NCBI RefSeq assembly: GCF_022878925.1
Contig: NZ_CP084626.1
Coordinates: 1,612,001 to 1,676,000 of the forward strand
Source: Caballeronia sp. TF1N1
Lineage (GTDB): Bacteria > Pseudomonadota > Gammaproteobacteria > Burkholderiales > Burkholderiaceae
DNA: 64,000 nucleotides
Direction: 5' to 3'
A program made the position numbers and the translations under genes. Of the stretch, positions 42,502 to 52,700 are shown one piece after another; positions within the stretch are counted from its first letter, which is position 1; each line of letters begins with the position of its first letter. The notes beneath the pieces were generated by a model that ran no database searches, was not told the origin of the DNA, and saw nothing but the letters and a program-made list of their open reading frames with translations.

Positions 42502-42599
42502 GTGACGAGCCCGACCCTCGGCACTGGTGGAAAGCGGCTGTGGCTGCTTCGTTCCCGACCTGACCAGGTTGACCGCGCCACCATGCGAGGAGGCCCGTC
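42502..42599 (-). ncRNA. ffs: 4.5S signal recognition particle RNA
   Basis: On the minus strand the sequence GGTCAGGTCGGGAACGAAGC lies in the tetraloop/M-domain-binding region of bacterial small SRP RNA, flanked by pairing arms: 5' CCTCGCATGGTGG with 3' CCACCAGTGCCGAGG, and terminal GACG with CGTC. It binds Ffh for cotranslational targeting. A -10 element lies 8 bases upstream. Ends are estimated from stem closure and promoter position and may shift a few bases. Confidence 0.9.
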
Positions 42600-42606
42600 A
42601 CGTCGA

Positions 42607-42612
42607 ATCATA
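42607..42612 (-). promoter_or_regulatory. -10 element (TATGAT) of the SRP RNA gene
   Basis: TATGAT on the minus strand, 7-8 bases before the inferred RNA 5' end. No clear -35 hexamer at the usual spacing. Confidence 0.6.
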
Positions 42613-42945
42613 TCACGCCGATAGCCGCGCCCGATAGACCTCGCGAGCACGTCGCCGACTGCATGCGGCTCCGCTTGCATTTGCCCGAATGCGCCTCCAA
42701 TTGAGCGATGAAGGGCTGCGCGACGGCGCCTATCGGCATCGGCGACAGATAGCAAATTAAGCTAAGATGAGCGTTGAATCACGTGCGGCGCATGCTTCAT
42801 CGTCCATGCGGCTAGTCCGCAAGGCTCGTCAGACGTGGTAAGCCGGCTTCGTCTCGCCCAAGCGGCGACGAAAATCTTTTACTGTTTTGGTGTATCGTGG
42901 CGAGCATTCAAACGCGGGCCTCGAATCAATAGAGGTATTCAGACA
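42613..42945. other. Intergenic region between the SRP RNA gene and trxA
   Basis: 333 bases holding promoters for the two divergent genes. No tRNA or open frame with coding character was seen; the in-frame codons before trxA (from 42835) are not thioredoxin-like. Confidence 0.5.
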
Positions 42946-43272
42946 ATGAGCGAATCAATCAAGCACATCAGCGACGCATCTTTCGAACAAGACGTCGTCA
43001 AGTCGGACAAACCTGTTCTGCTCGATTTCTGGGCCGAGTGGTGCGGTCCGTGCAAGATGATTGCCCCGATCCTCGATGAAGTCGCAAAGGATTACGGCGA
43101 TCGCTTGCAAATCGCGAAGATCAACGTCGACGAGCATCAATCGACTCCGGTGAAGTTCGGCGTGCGCGGTATTCCCACGCTGATCCTGTTCAAGAACGGC
43201 GCAGTGGCCGCGCAGAAGGTCGGCGCGCTGTCGAAGTCGCAGTTGACCGCGTTCCTGGACAGCAACCTGTAA
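42946..43272 (+). CDS. trxA: Thioredoxin 1
   Basis: General cytoplasmic disulfide reductase. ATG 42946 gives the standard 108 residues, with active site WAEWCGPCK (Cys33, Cys36), the cis-Pro region [11 protein letters not shown] and C-terminus LTAFLDSNL. Upstream in-frame sequence from 42835 is not part of the family. Followed by rho, the common trxA-rho pairing, across a 240-base leader that holds a perfect hairpin. Confidence 0.98.
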   Translation: MSESIKHISDASFEQDVVKSDKPVLLDFWAEWCGPCKMIAPILDEVAKDYGDRLQIAKINVDEHQSTPVKFGVRGIPTLILFKNGAVAAQKVGALSKSQLTAFLDSNL

Positions 43273-43327
43273 TAGCTCGACCGGTTCGGAGCCAGCATCG
43301 TCGGCCTTTGAACCGCGCTTGAACCAC

Positions 43328-43361
43328 GGCGCCGATGTTGTCCACCGACAACATCGGCGCC
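43328..43361. repeat. Perfect 15-bp inverted repeat in the trxA-rho intergenic region
   Basis: GGCGCCGATGTTGTC, loop CACC, and the exact reverse complement. Neither flank is T-rich, so it is not an ordinary intrinsic terminator. Confidence 0.85.
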
Positions 43362-43512
43362 AAAGCCCCGCCCCCGGCCAACCTAAGGCCCGCGTCGCGT
43401 GTGCTATGCTAGAATTACAAGAGTTCAAGAAGTACTAAGTCCTAGAGCGGTTCCGCTCACCTCTTCTCCCAAATCTTTCTGTCGTACCTCTTCTCCCTGG
43501 CGGGAAATCCGT

Positions 43513-44778
43513 ATGCATTTATCCGAGCTCAAGTCTCAGCACGTGTCTGCACTGATCGAGATGGCCAATGGCCTCGAGATCGAAAATGCGAACCGCCTGC
43601 GCAAGCAGGAACTCATGTTCGCCATACTTAAAAAGCGCGCCAAGGGTGGCGACACGATTTTCGGCGACGGCACGCTCGAAGTGCTGCCCGACGGCTTCGG
43701 CTTCTTGCGTTCACCCGAGACTTCGTATCTCGCGAGTACGGACGACATCTATATCAGCCCGTCGCAGATTCGCCGCTTCAATCTGCACACCGGCGACACC
43801 ATCGAAGGCGAAGTGCGCACGCCGAAAGACGGCGAGCGCTATTTCGCGCTGGTGAAGGTCGACAAAGTCAACGGGCAGCCGCCCGAGGCCTCGAAACATA
43901 AGATCATGTTCGAGAACCTCACGCCGCTGCATCCGAATAAGCCGTTGCCGCTCGAGCGCGAAATGCGCGGCGAGGAAAACGTCACCGGCCGGATCATCGA
44001 CATGATCTCGCCTATCGGCAAGGGCCAGCGCGGTCTGCTCGTGGCGTCGCCGAAGTCGGGCAAGACGGTGATGCTTCAGCACATCGCGCATGCCATCAAG
44101 TCGAACCACCCGGATATCGTGCTGTTCGTGCTGCTCATCGACGAGCGTCCGGAAGAAGTCACGGAAATGCAGCGTTCGGTCAAGGGCGAAGTGATCGCTT
44201 CCACCTTCGACGAACCTGCCGCGCGCCACGTCCAAGTCGCGGAAATGGTGATCGAAAAGGCCAAGCGCCTGGTCGAAATGAAGCACGATGTCGTGATTCT
44301 GCTCGACTCCATCACGCGTCTCGCGCGCGCCTACAACACGGTCGTGCCGGCCTCGGGCAAGGTGCTGACGGGCGGTGTCGACGCCAACGCGCTGCAGCGT
44401 CCGAAGCGCTTCTTCGGCGCCGCGCGCAATATCGAGGAAGGCGGGTCGCTCACGATCATCGGCACCGCGCTGATCGAAACCGGCAGCCGCATGGACGACG
44501 TGATCTACGAAGAGTTCAAGGGCACCGGCAACATGGAAGTGCACCTGGAACGGCGTCTCGCGGAAAAGCGCGTGTATCCGTCGATCAATCTGAACAAGTC
44601 GGGCACGCGCCGCGAGGAACTGCTGATCAAGCCGGACCTGCTGCAAAAGGTTTGGGTGCTGCGCAAGTTCATTCACGACATGGACGAAGTCGAAGCCATG
44701 GAATTCCTGCTCGACAAGATCCGTCAGACGAAGAGCAATTCCGAGTTCTTCGACTTGATGCGGCGTGGTGGCAGCTGA
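43513..44778 (+). CDS. rho: Transcription termination factor Rho
   Basis: Hexameric RNA helicase causing factor-dependent termination. ATG 43513 ([18 protein letters not shown]) gives 421 residues, the family length. Features: N-terminal helical domain, cold-shock-like RNA-binding domain with GFGFLRSP (62-69), Walker A ASPKSGKT (178-185), [14 protein letters not shown], the Q/R-loop region [21 protein letters not shown] (shown split as [13 protein letters not shown] and LTGGVD) and C-terminal helices. The long leader suggests post-initiation regulation, as known for rho autoregulation. Confidence 0.98.
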   Translation: MHLSELKSQHVSALIEMANGLEIENANRLRKQELMFAILKKRAKGGDTIFGDGTLEVLPDGFGFLRSPETSYLASTDDIYISPSQIRRFNLHTGDTIEGEVRTPKDGERYFALVKVDKVNGQPPEASKHKIMFENLTPLHPNKPLPLEREMRGEENVTGRIIDMISPIGKGQRGLLVASPKSGKTVMLQHIAHAIKSNHPDIVLFVLLIDERPEEVTEMQRSVKGEVIASTFDEPAARHVQVAEMVIEKAKRLVEMKHDVVILLDSITRLARAYNTVVPASGKVLTGGVDANALQRPKRFFGAARNIEEGGSLTIIGTALIETGSRMDDVIYEEFKGTGNMEVHLERRLAEKRVYPSINLNKSGTRREELLIKPDLLQKVWVLRKFIHDMDEVEAMEFLLDKIRQTKSNSEFFDLMRRGGS

Positions 44779-44802
44779 TTTGCCATTCGCTTCTGCGTCG
44801 AG

Positions 44803-44837
44803 AAAAAACCGCCCGCCTTCGGTCAGGCGGTTTTTTT
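44803..44837 (+). terminator. Intrinsic terminator of rho
   Basis: AAAAAACCGCC pairs with GGCGGTTTTTT around a C/G-rich loop containing TTCG, ending in T7. Confidence 0.9.
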
Positions 44838-44989
44838 ATGTCGTCACTGTCGGCTGATGTCGATTCGCGTTTGCCGGCCACTCTATCCGCGTGGCGACAG
44901 CTCCAGCCGATCCCGCAAGCAGCGCATTCTGCCCACGATCGTCCCCCATCCGTACAATCCGGTCTATCGCGCTTCCAACGCCTCAATCG

Positions 44990-45814
44990 ATGACCAATCC
45001 CTTCACCCGCTGGTTCGGCGCGCAACGCCGCGAGCGCACGCTGCGCAAATACGCGATCGACGAAAGCCTGTGGCGGCGCACCCTCGATGCCTATCCGTGC
45101 TTCGGCCACCTGAATCCGGCCGACCTCGAACGTCTGCGCGAGACCGCGAGTCTCTTCATCGCGCAAAAGGAATTTTCGACCGCGCACGATCTCGAACTGA
45201 CCGACGCCATGATCGTCTCCATCGCCGCGCAAGCCTGTCTGCCCGTCCTCAACCTCAGTCTCGACCTTTATCGCGGCTGGGTCGGCGTGATTGTCTATCC
45301 GGGCGAGTTCGTCATCAAAAAGACGGTGGAAGATCAGGACGGCGTCGTGCACGAAGTGGAACACGATGCCAGCGGCGAAGCATGGGAAGGCGGCCCGGTC
45401 GTGCTCTCGTGGGAAGATGCCCAGATGGCCGATGGCGCCGACGCCTACAACGTGGTGATCCACGAATTCGCCCACAAGATCGACATGGTGAACGGCGAGG
45501 CCGATGGTCATCCGCCGCTCTATCGACGCTGGCACGCGCCGCTCGACTCGACCGCATGGGCCGATGTCTTCGATAACGCCTATGACCAATTCTGCGCCCG
45601 CGTCGACGCGGTGCCGCAGCGCCGTTTCGGCCGCTTCGAGCGCGAATCGCTGATCGATCCCTACGCGACGGATCATCCATCCGAGTTTTTCGCGGTCTGC
45701 AGCGAGGCGCTGTTCGTTACGCCGAAACCCTTCGAAGCGGAGTATCCCGAGATGTATCGCCTGCTTGCGCGCTATTACCGGCAGGACCCGGCGGGCGTCG
45801 GCGCCCTCTTCTAA
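44990..45814 (+). CDS. mtfA: MtfA-family zinc peptidase (DgsA anti-repressor)
   Basis: M90-family zinc metallopeptidase; the E. coli homologue binds the glucose repressor Mlc (DgsA). ATG 44990 (MTNPFTRWFGAQRRERTLRK) gives 274 residues. The zinc motif HEFAH is at 158-162, within NVVIHEFAHKIDMVNGEADG. Later family blocks are YDQFCARVD and ATDHPSEFFAVCSEALF, the latter with the likely third metal-ligand Glu. Codons upstream of 44990 are open but shadow-like. Single gene after the rho terminator. The regulatory partner in this organism is unknown. Confidence 0.93.
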   Translation: MTNPFTRWFGAQRRERTLRKYAIDESLWRRTLDAYPCFGHLNPADLERLRETASLFIAQKEFSTAHDLELTDAMIVSIAAQACLPVLNLSLDLYRGWVGVIVYPGEFVIKKTVEDQDGVVHEVEHDASGEAWEGGPVVLSWEDAQMADGADAYNVVIHEFAHKIDMVNGEADGHPPLYRRWHAPLDSTAWADVFDNAYDQFCARVDAVPQRRFGRFERESLIDPYATDHPSEFFAVCSEALFVTPKPFEAEYPEMYRLLARYYRQDPAGVGALF

Positions 45815-45848
45815 AGCTTTCCAAAAAGATGTCAAGGGTCTGATTTTC

Positions 45849-45857
45849 TGGCATAAT
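45849..45857 (+). promoter_or_regulatory. Extended -10-like element upstream of rpmE2
   Basis: TGGCATAAT lies about 92 bases upstream of the rpmE2 start; no clear -35 hexamer is visible. Confidence 0.45.
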
Positions 45858-45948
45858 CGCCGTTTTTCGACCCTAGGCAAGTGACTCGCACGAGCGCCTT
45901 GAACTCAAGACGCAACGGGTTGGCTACCGCCAGATACCAGGAAAGACC

Positions 45949-46203
45949 ATGAAAGAAGGCATTCACCCGAATTATCGCGAAGTGCTGTTCGTCGACATGT
46001 CGAACGACTTCCGTTTCGTGACCCGCTCGACCATCCAGACGCGCGAAACCGCCGAATTCAACGGCAAGTCGTACCCGCTCGCGAAGATCGAAGTGTCGTC
46101 GGAATCGCATCCGTTCTACACCGGTCAGCAAAAGATCATGGACACGGCAGGCCGCGTCGAGAAGTTCAACAACAAGTTCGCTCGCTTCTCCACCAAGAAG
46201 TAA
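45949..46203 (+). CDS. rpmE2: Ribosomal protein bL31, type B (zinc-independent)
   Basis: Large-subunit protein bL31, the C-minus paralogue that replaces zinc-binding L31 under zinc limitation in several bacteria. The 84 residues start [20 protein letters not shown] and contain [28 protein letters not shown] blocks ([19 protein letters not shown]). No cysteines are present. It stands alone between a promoter-like element and its own terminator. No Zur box was identified by eye. Confidence 0.96.
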   Translation: MKEGIHPNYREVLFVDMSNDFRFVTRSTIQTRETAEFNGKSYPLAKIEVSSESHPFYTGQQKIMDTAGRVEKFNNKFARFSTKK

Positions 46204-46222
46204 GACGGACCACCGCTTCAGC

Positions 46223-46252
46223 AAAAAGGGCAGCTCTGGCTGCCCTTTTTTG
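46223..46252 (+). terminator. Intrinsic terminator of rpmE2
   Basis: A 12-bp stem (46223-46234 with 46239-46250) has loop TCTG, A5 before and T6 after. Confidence 0.93.
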
Positions 46253-46459
46253 TCTCTGCCGTTTCCATGATGCTGCACGGCAAAACGGTAAGGGTTGTTG
46301 CACGGCGTTACCGCGAGCCCGTCGACACCGACGCACTCCGAGGCGCGCGTCTACAATGCCGGATGCTCTGGCCCCCGCCGCGCTTGGACGCATCTGGCAA
46401 CCTACCCGCACGCACCAACGCACGGCGCACTGCCCGTTTCTCTCGATAAGCCCTCACGC

Positions 46460-48223
46460 ATGCGATCTGTCGTTCGTCTGACCGCCTCCGCCACCAGCGC
46501 CCTGCCGCGCTGGCTGCTGCTCGCCATCTGTATCGTCTACGCGTCGTTCGGGCTGTTCGGCCGCGACCCGTGGAAGAACGAGGACGCGGCGGGCTTCGGC
46601 GTGATGTGGACGATGGCCAACGGCGACGCGCGCGACTGGCTGCTGCCCAATCTCGTCGGCAAGGCGCTCACGGGCGACGGCCCGCTGATGTACTGGCTCG
46701 GGGCATCGTCGATCCGGATCCTGAGTCCGTGGGTCGATGCCAGCAACGCCTCGCGCGTGGTCACGGGCCTGCTCTTCACCATCGCGTGCGCGTTCGTCTG
46801 GTACACGGCCTATCTGCTTGGCCGGCGCGACGAAGCCCAGCCATTCAAATACGCGTTCGGCGGCGAACCCGAGCCGCGCGACTACGGCCGCACGCTCGCC
46901 GACGGCGCCTTGCTGATTCTCCTTGCCTGCTTCGGGCTCGCCGAGCGCGGTCACGAAACCACGCCGCAGCTCGCGCAGTTCGCCGGCACCGCGATGCTCA
47001 TCTACGGCCTCGTTCGCAGCATCGACAAGCCGATTCACGGTGCGCTCGTGTGGGGCGCGGCAATCGGCGTGGTCGGCTTGTCGAGCTCGCCCGTGCTGGT
47101 GTTCGCGCTTTTGCTATGCACGCTTGCAATGACCATCATCGTGCGTCAGGTGCGCGCCGCGCCGCTGCTGATCTACGGCCTGCCCGTCGCCGTCGTGCTG
47201 ATCGCCGTGTGGGTGCTGCCGACGCTGCATTTCTTCCCCGACGACGGCGAATGGTGGCTGCGTCAATGGTGGCGCAACAGCTTCGACACGTTCTCCGGGC
47301 CGCCGTCGCTCGTGTTCGGCTACGCGATGAAGAACCTGCCGCTCTTCACCTGGCCCGCCTGGCCGCTTGCAATCTGGGCCTTCGTGAGCTGGGGCGGCAT
47401 GCGCCGCTCGCCGCACGTCGCCGTGCCCTTATCCGTGATCGGACCGCTGCTCGTGCTCGTCGTGCTGCAGGCGCGCGAAACCAATCGCCTCTTCTTGCTG
47501 CTGCTGCCGCCGCTGTCCGTGCTCGCGACTTTCGCGCTGCCGACCTTGAAACGCGGCGCGATCAACGCGATCGACTGGTTCGCCATGCTCAGTTTCACGA
47601 TCATCGGCACGCTCGTCTGGCTCGTGTGGACGGCCGGCATGTTCGGCTTTCCCGCGCCCATGGCCCGCAATCTCGCGCGCCTCGCGCCCGGTTTTCATCC
47701 CGAATTCAAGCTCATTTCGTTCGTCTGCGCGGTCGCGGTGACGGCGTGCTGGTTCCTGCTCGCGCGTTGGCGGCTTGCACGCCATCCGAAGGTGCTGTGG
47801 CGCAGCGTCGTGCTATCGAGCGCGGGCACCACGCTGATGTGGGTCTTGCTCATGACTTTATGGCTGCCGGTCGTCAACTACAGCCGGACGTATCGCGATG
47901 TCGCCGAGCAGATCGCCGATCATCTTCCGCCCGACTACAACTGCATCTCGCCCGCGCGTCTCGGCGACGCGCAGATCGCCACCTTCGCGTACTTCGGCGG
48001 TATGCACTTCGCGTTCGACGAAGATTGCGACGTGGTGCTGCGTCAGGATCGCGCGGATTACGGCGATCCGCCGTCCATCTCGGCGTTCGAATGGAAGCTC
48101 GTCTGGGAAGGCCGGCGCGTGGCCGACCGCGACGAGCGCTTCCGCCTCTACGTGCGCATTGCGCGCCCCACGCCGCCGGTCAAGAAGCCGCTGCGTCCGA
48201 AAAGCCTGCGCCGGGTGCAATAA
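46460..48223 (+). CDS. ArnT/PMT-like membrane glycosyltransferase
   Basis: Polytopic GT-C-fold transferase resembling ArnT-type (GT83) lipid-linked sugar transferases. ATG 46460 gives 587 residues with an early periplasmic loop FGRDPWKNEDAAGFGVMW, where the Asp/Glu-rich motif is typical of the catalytic loop. About ten further hydrophobic helices and a soluble C-terminal domain (DYNCISPARLGDAQIATFAY) follow. Donor and acceptor cannot be told from sequence. No arnBCADEF genes are nearby. The MATE gene starts 3 bases after its stop, implying cotranscription. Confidence 0.85.
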   Translation: MRSVVRLTASATSALPRWLLLAICIVYASFGLFGRDPWKNEDAAGFGVMWTMANGDARDWLLPNLVGKALTGDGPLMYWLGASSIRILSPWVDASNASRVVTGLLFTIACAFVWYTAYLLGRRDEAQPFKYAFGGEPEPRDYGRTLADGALLILLACFGLAERGHETTPQLAQFAGTAMLIYGLVRSIDKPIHGALVWGAAIGVVGLSSSPVLVFALLLCTLAMTIIVRQVRAAPLLIYGLPVAVVLIAVWVLPTLHFFPDDGEWWLRQWWRNSFDTFSGPPSLVFGYAMKNLPLFTWPAWPLAIWAFVSWGGMRRSPHVAVPLSVIGPLLVLVVLQARETNRLFLLLLPPLSVLATFALPTLKRGAINAIDWFAMLSFTIIGTLVWLVWTAGMFGFPAPMARNLARLAPGFHPEFKLISFVCAVAVTACWFLLARWRLARHPKVLWRSVVLSSAGTTLMWVLLMTLWLPVVNYSRTYRDVAEQIADHLPPDYNCISPARLGDAQIATFAYFGGMHFAFDEDCDVVLRQDRADYGDPPSISAFEWKLVWEGRRVADRDERFRLYVRIARPTPPVKKPLRPKSLRRVQ

Positions 48224-48226
48224 CGC

Positions 48227-49621
48227 ATGGGCGCCGCCGTGTCTTCCAAAGCCGCCACGGGCATGCTGAGCGATGTCCGCAAGATCGGCGCGCTTGCCTG
48301 GCCCGTGCTGATCGGCCAGCTTGCGGTGATCGCGTTCGGCGTGATCGATACCGCGATGGTCGGCCGCTTCTCCGCCACCGATCTCGCGGCGCTCGGGCTC
48401 GGTTCGTCCGTCTATATCTCGGTGTATATCGGCTTGACGGGCATTCTCGTCGCGCTCCAGCCGATTGCCGGGCAACTCTTCGGCGCGGGCCGCGAGGCGG
48501 AAATCGGCGAGGAAACGCGGCAGGCGCTGTGGCTCGCTTCGGTACTCATGGTGATCGGCTTCGTGCTGCTCTACTTTCCCGAACCGCTGCTGAGTCTCGC
48601 GAAAGCGCCGCCCGCGCTGCATGACCGCACGGTGGACTACTTGCGCATTCTCTCGTTCGGGCTGCCCGCGAGTCTCGTGTTTCGCGTGTATAGCTCGCTG
48701 GCGAACGCGGTCGGCAAACCGCGGCTCGTGATGTTTCTGCAAGTCGGCGGGCTCGTGCTCAAGTTTCCGCTCAATACCTGGTTCATCTTCGGCGGTTTCG
48801 GCGTGCCTGCGCTCGGCGGTCCCGGCTGCGCGCTTGCGAGCACGCTCATCAACTGGGCGCTCGCCATCGTCGGAATCACGGTGCTGCTGCGCGTGGAATT
48901 CTTCCGGCCGTTCGGCATCTTCGCGCGCTTTTGCTGGCCCGTGTGGAAGCGGCAGATGGCGCTGCTGCGTCTCGGCATTCCGATGGGGCTTTCGTATCTC
49001 ATCGAAGTGACGTCGTACACGTTCATGGCGCTCTTCATCTCGCGCTTCGGCACGACCACGCTCGCGGGACATCAGATCGCGGGCAACCTCGGCGCGGTGC
49101 TCTACATGACGCCGCTTGCCATCGGGATCGCGTCGTCGACGCTGGTGTCGCAGGCGCTCGGCGCAAAGCGTCTGGACGACGCGGCCTCGATCTCGCGGCA
49201 CGGCATCGGCATGGCATGCGTGCTGGCGCTGGTGTACGGCGTGATCCTGCTTGCCGCGCGGCCGCAGATCATCGCCGCCTACACGCCTGACGCCCACGTG
49301 ATCGCCGCCGCGATGCCGCTCGTCTTCATCATCTTCTTCTATCACCTCTGCGACGCGCTGCAGATCACCACGGCGTTCATCCTGCGGGCCTACAAGGTCA
49401 CGCTCGTGCCGACCGTCATCTACGCGATCGCGCTGTGGGGCATCGGCCTCGGCGGCGGCTATCTGCTCGGCTTCGATGTCGGCGGCATGGTGCCCGAGTG
49501 GCTGCAAGGCGCGCGCGGATTCTGGATAGCCAATACGGTGAGTCTCGGCGTGGCGGGCATCGGCCTCTTTCTGTACTGGCGGCGCGTGAGTACGCGGCAT
49601 CGCAACTTAGCGACGCGCTGA
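48227..49621 (+). CDS. MATE-family efflux transporter (NorM-like)
   Basis: Multidrug/toxin exporter driven by Na+ or H+. The 464-residue product has twelve predicted membrane helices in two halves. N-half signature: WPVLIGQLAVIAFGVIDTAMVGRFS, with the helix-1 Asp visible in VIDTAMVGR; C-half signature: GIPMGLSYLIEVTSYTFMAL. A block ALGAKRLDDAASISRHGI follows in the C half. Substrate unknown. Immediately downstream of the glycosyltransferase gene. Confidence 0.93.
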   Translation: MGAAVSSKAATGMLSDVRKIGALAWPVLIGQLAVIAFGVIDTAMVGRFSATDLAALGLGSSVYISVYIGLTGILVALQPIAGQLFGAGREAEIGEETRQALWLASVLMVIGFVLLYFPEPLLSLAKAPPALHDRTVDYLRILSFGLPASLVFRVYSSLANAVGKPRLVMFLQVGGLVLKFPLNTWFIFGGFGVPALGGPGCALASTLINWALAIVGITVLLRVEFFRPFGIFARFCWPVWKRQMALLRLGIPMGLSYLIEVTSYTFMALFISRFGTTTLAGHQIAGNLGAVLYMTPLAIGIASSTLVSQALGAKRLDDAASISRHGIGMACVLALVYGVILLAARPQIIAAYTPDAHVIAAAMPLVFIIFFYHLCDALQITTAFILRAYKVTLVPTVIYAIALWGIGLGGGYLLGFDVGGMVPEWLQGARGFWIANTVSLGVAGIGLFLYWRRVSTRHRNLATR

Positions 49622-49716
49622 GAATCGTCGAAATGCGTCAACGCAACCGATTCGTCGCAAGAATGGCGTAGGGCTCCAGTAGAATCGCGCGGACAAGAAT
49701 TACTCGGAACGAGTGG

Positions 49717-52700
49717 ATGAGCCGCGTCATGAAAAAACAAAAATGGATTCTGGCCGCAACCACCCTCATCGCCGCATTCGGCATGAGCGTCGCGATGTAT
49801 CGGGCCGATGCCGCGCGCGTCGTGACCGTGTCGCCACAAGGCAAGGTCGCGCAAGTGCGTCAGGTCGTCGTGAAGTTCGACGAAGCCATGATCGCGTTCG
49901 GCAGTCCGAGCGCCGCCGCGCCCGGCAAGCTCGCCTGTAGCGGCGCGCCCGCCGCAGCCACCGCCGGCGGCGCGCGCTGGATCGACGAAAAAACCTGGGC
50001 CTACGATTTCAACGCGGACTTGCCGCCAGGAGTGCGCTGCGGCATCGACCTCAACAGCGGCCTGAAATCGAGCGCGGGCAACGCGCTGTCCGGTCCCAGC
50101 CACTTCGCGTTTCAGACGGGCGGGCCATTCGTTACGCGCCTCGAGCCGAGTTACGGCGATATCGAGGAAGACCAGACCTTCGTGCTGCGGTTGAACGGCC
50201 CGGCCACGCAAGCGTCGGTGCTCGATCACGTCTGGTGCGAATCGAGCGCACTAGGCAACCGCATTCCCGTAAGGACGTCCGACGACGCCACGCGCGGCGC
50301 GCTTCTCAAACACTTCGGACTCGCTAAGGAAAGCGACCGCGTGCTCACGCTCGCATGCGGGCAAACGTTGCCGTCCGGCTCGAAAATGCAGCTCGTCTAC
50401 GGCGCGGGCGTCACCGGGCCGAGCGGCATGCCCAACGATGTCGAGAAGCGCTTCGACTACAAGGTGCGCGATCCGTTTTCCGCGAGCTTCACGTGCGAAC
50501 GGGAGAACGCGAACGCGCCCTGCACGCCGCTGCGCCCGCTCAGGCTCATGTTCACCGCGCCGATCAGCCGCGCCGACGCCCAGAAGTTCGCGTTGCGTGG
50601 TCCCAAAGGCACGGTCGCGCCGCACTTCGATGAAGACAGCAAGGACGCGGAAGTCGAAGCAGTAGAATTCGCCGCGCCGCTGCCGGAGCGCACCGATCTC
50701 ACCATCGAGGCGCCCGCCAATCTCAAGGACGTGAGCGGCCGCACGCTCGCCAACGCCGACTTCTTCCCGCTCAAGACCGCGACCGCGCCCATGCCGCCGC
50801 TCGCGAAGTTCTCGTCGGGCACGTTCGGCATCATCGAGCGCTTTGCAGAGCCGGACATGCCCGCCATGTTGCCGGTCACGCTGCGCCATGTGGAAGCCGA
50901 CCTGCACGTGCAAGGGCTCGACTCGGGCACCTCGCAGATCACCAAGCTCAGACTCGACGCCGACACCGACATCCGCCAATGGATGCGCAACGTCGATTTG
51001 TTCGACGGCATCGGCATGTCGCGCTCGTCGATCGAAGCGCGCATGCCCTCGCTTTTGAAGAACGGTATCGCGCCCGTCATCGTGCCGGAATCGGACGGCA
51101 CCGTGAGCCGCGATCCGACCATCGACATTCGCTCGCTTTCGCTCTTGAGAAAGCGCGCGGGCGTCGAAACGCTCACGCTGCCCGCCGCCGATCCCAAGGC
51201 GCTGCGTCCCTTCGAAGTCGTCGGCATTCCGCTCGCGAAGCCGGGCTTTTATGTCGTCGAACTGGCGTCGCCGGCGCTCGGCGCGTCGTTGATGGGTCGG
51301 AACAAGTCGATGTTCGTGCGCACGTCGGTGCTCGTCACGAACCTCGGCGTGCACTTCAAGCAAGGGCGCGAGAACAGTCTCGTCTGGGTGACGACGCTCG
51401 ACAAGGGCAAGCCCGTCGCCAATGCGGATGTACGCGTGACCGACTGCAACGGCGATCAAGTGGCCACCGGCAAGACCGATGCGCAAGGGCTCGCGACCAT
51501 CGGCAAACCGCTCGCGGCCATCCGCGAATGCAACGAGAACAGCTTGTCGTACGGCGGCTTCTTCGTCTCGGCGCGCGTTACCGATCCGGTCACCGGACCC
51601 GACATGGCCTTCGTGACCTCGGACTGGAATCGCGGCATCGAATCGTGGCGCTTCAACGTGCCGACCGACATGAGCACGAGCCGCACGGTACGTGCGCACA
51701 CCATTTTCGATCGCACTTTGCTGCGCGCAGGCGAAACCGTGTCGATGAAGCACCTGATGCGCGTCGAAACGCTCAAGGGTTTCGGCTTCCCGCCGAAGTA
51801 TCCGACGCGCGTGACGATTCGTCATATCGGCAGCGGACAGACGTGGCACATGCCGCTCGCGTGGAGCGCCGATCACAGCGCCGACTCGAGCTTTGCCATT
51901 CCCGCCGCGGCCAAACTCGGCGAATACAGCGTGACGCTCGATAACGGCGCGGCCAGCGACACCAACGACGCGAGCGACGACGGCGGCGAAGGCAGCAATG
52001 TCACGCAGTCGTACGAGACAGGCAGCTTCCGCGTCGAGGAATTCCGTCTGCCGGTGTTCAAGGGCACGGTCTCGGCGGGCGACAGCAAATCGGCCGGTCT
52101 GATCGCCGCGCAAGAAGCGCCGGTCGATGTCCACCTCGAATATGTGCAAGGCGGCCCGGCATCGAACCAGCGGGTGCAAGTGTCGGCGCTCGTGCGCGAC
52201 ACGTCGCCGCCCTTCGCTTCAGACTACGATGCATTCAGCTTCTCGCCGTATCGCAAACCCGCGGACGATGGCGCGAGCGCGCCCGCCGAGGACGAGGACA
52301 GCGAGCAGCAGACGGAGACCACGACGAAACTCGTCGCCGACAAGCTGCGCGTGACGCTCGATCGCAATGGCGACGGCAAGCTGATCGTGAAGCCGTTGCC
52401 CGCCGTCGATTCACCCAAGCGTCTCGCGCTCGAAGCGAGCTTCGCCGACCCGAACGGCGAGATCCAGACCATCAGCGGCAGCGCCACGCTCTGGCCCGCC
52501 GCGGTCGCCGTGGGCGTGAAGGCGGCGCATTGGGCGTCGGTCGGCGGTTCGGTGCCGGTGCAAGCGCTTGCGCTCGATCTGCAGGGCAAGCCGCGCGCGG
52601 GCGTATCGGTTGAAATCAAGGGCATGGCGCGCGTGATGTCGAGTTCGCGCAAGCGCATGGTCGGCGGCTTCTACGCCTACGACAACCATTCCGAAACGAA

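Noticed and set aside
35498..42599. A metabolic operon linking the quinone oxidoreductase and CoA-transferase
   Set aside because: They are convergent, with a terminator-like hairpin between them, so adjacency does not imply a shared pathway.
47858..49600. A 580-codon minus-strand frame opposite the MATE transporter gene
   Set aside because: Composition is extremely Arg/His/Glu/Asp-rich and it mirrors the codon pattern of the transporter; no ribosome site or homology visible.
50251..52179. A 642-codon minus-strand frame opposite alpha-2-macroglobulin
   Set aside because: Arg/His/Ala-rich shadow of a well-supported gene.
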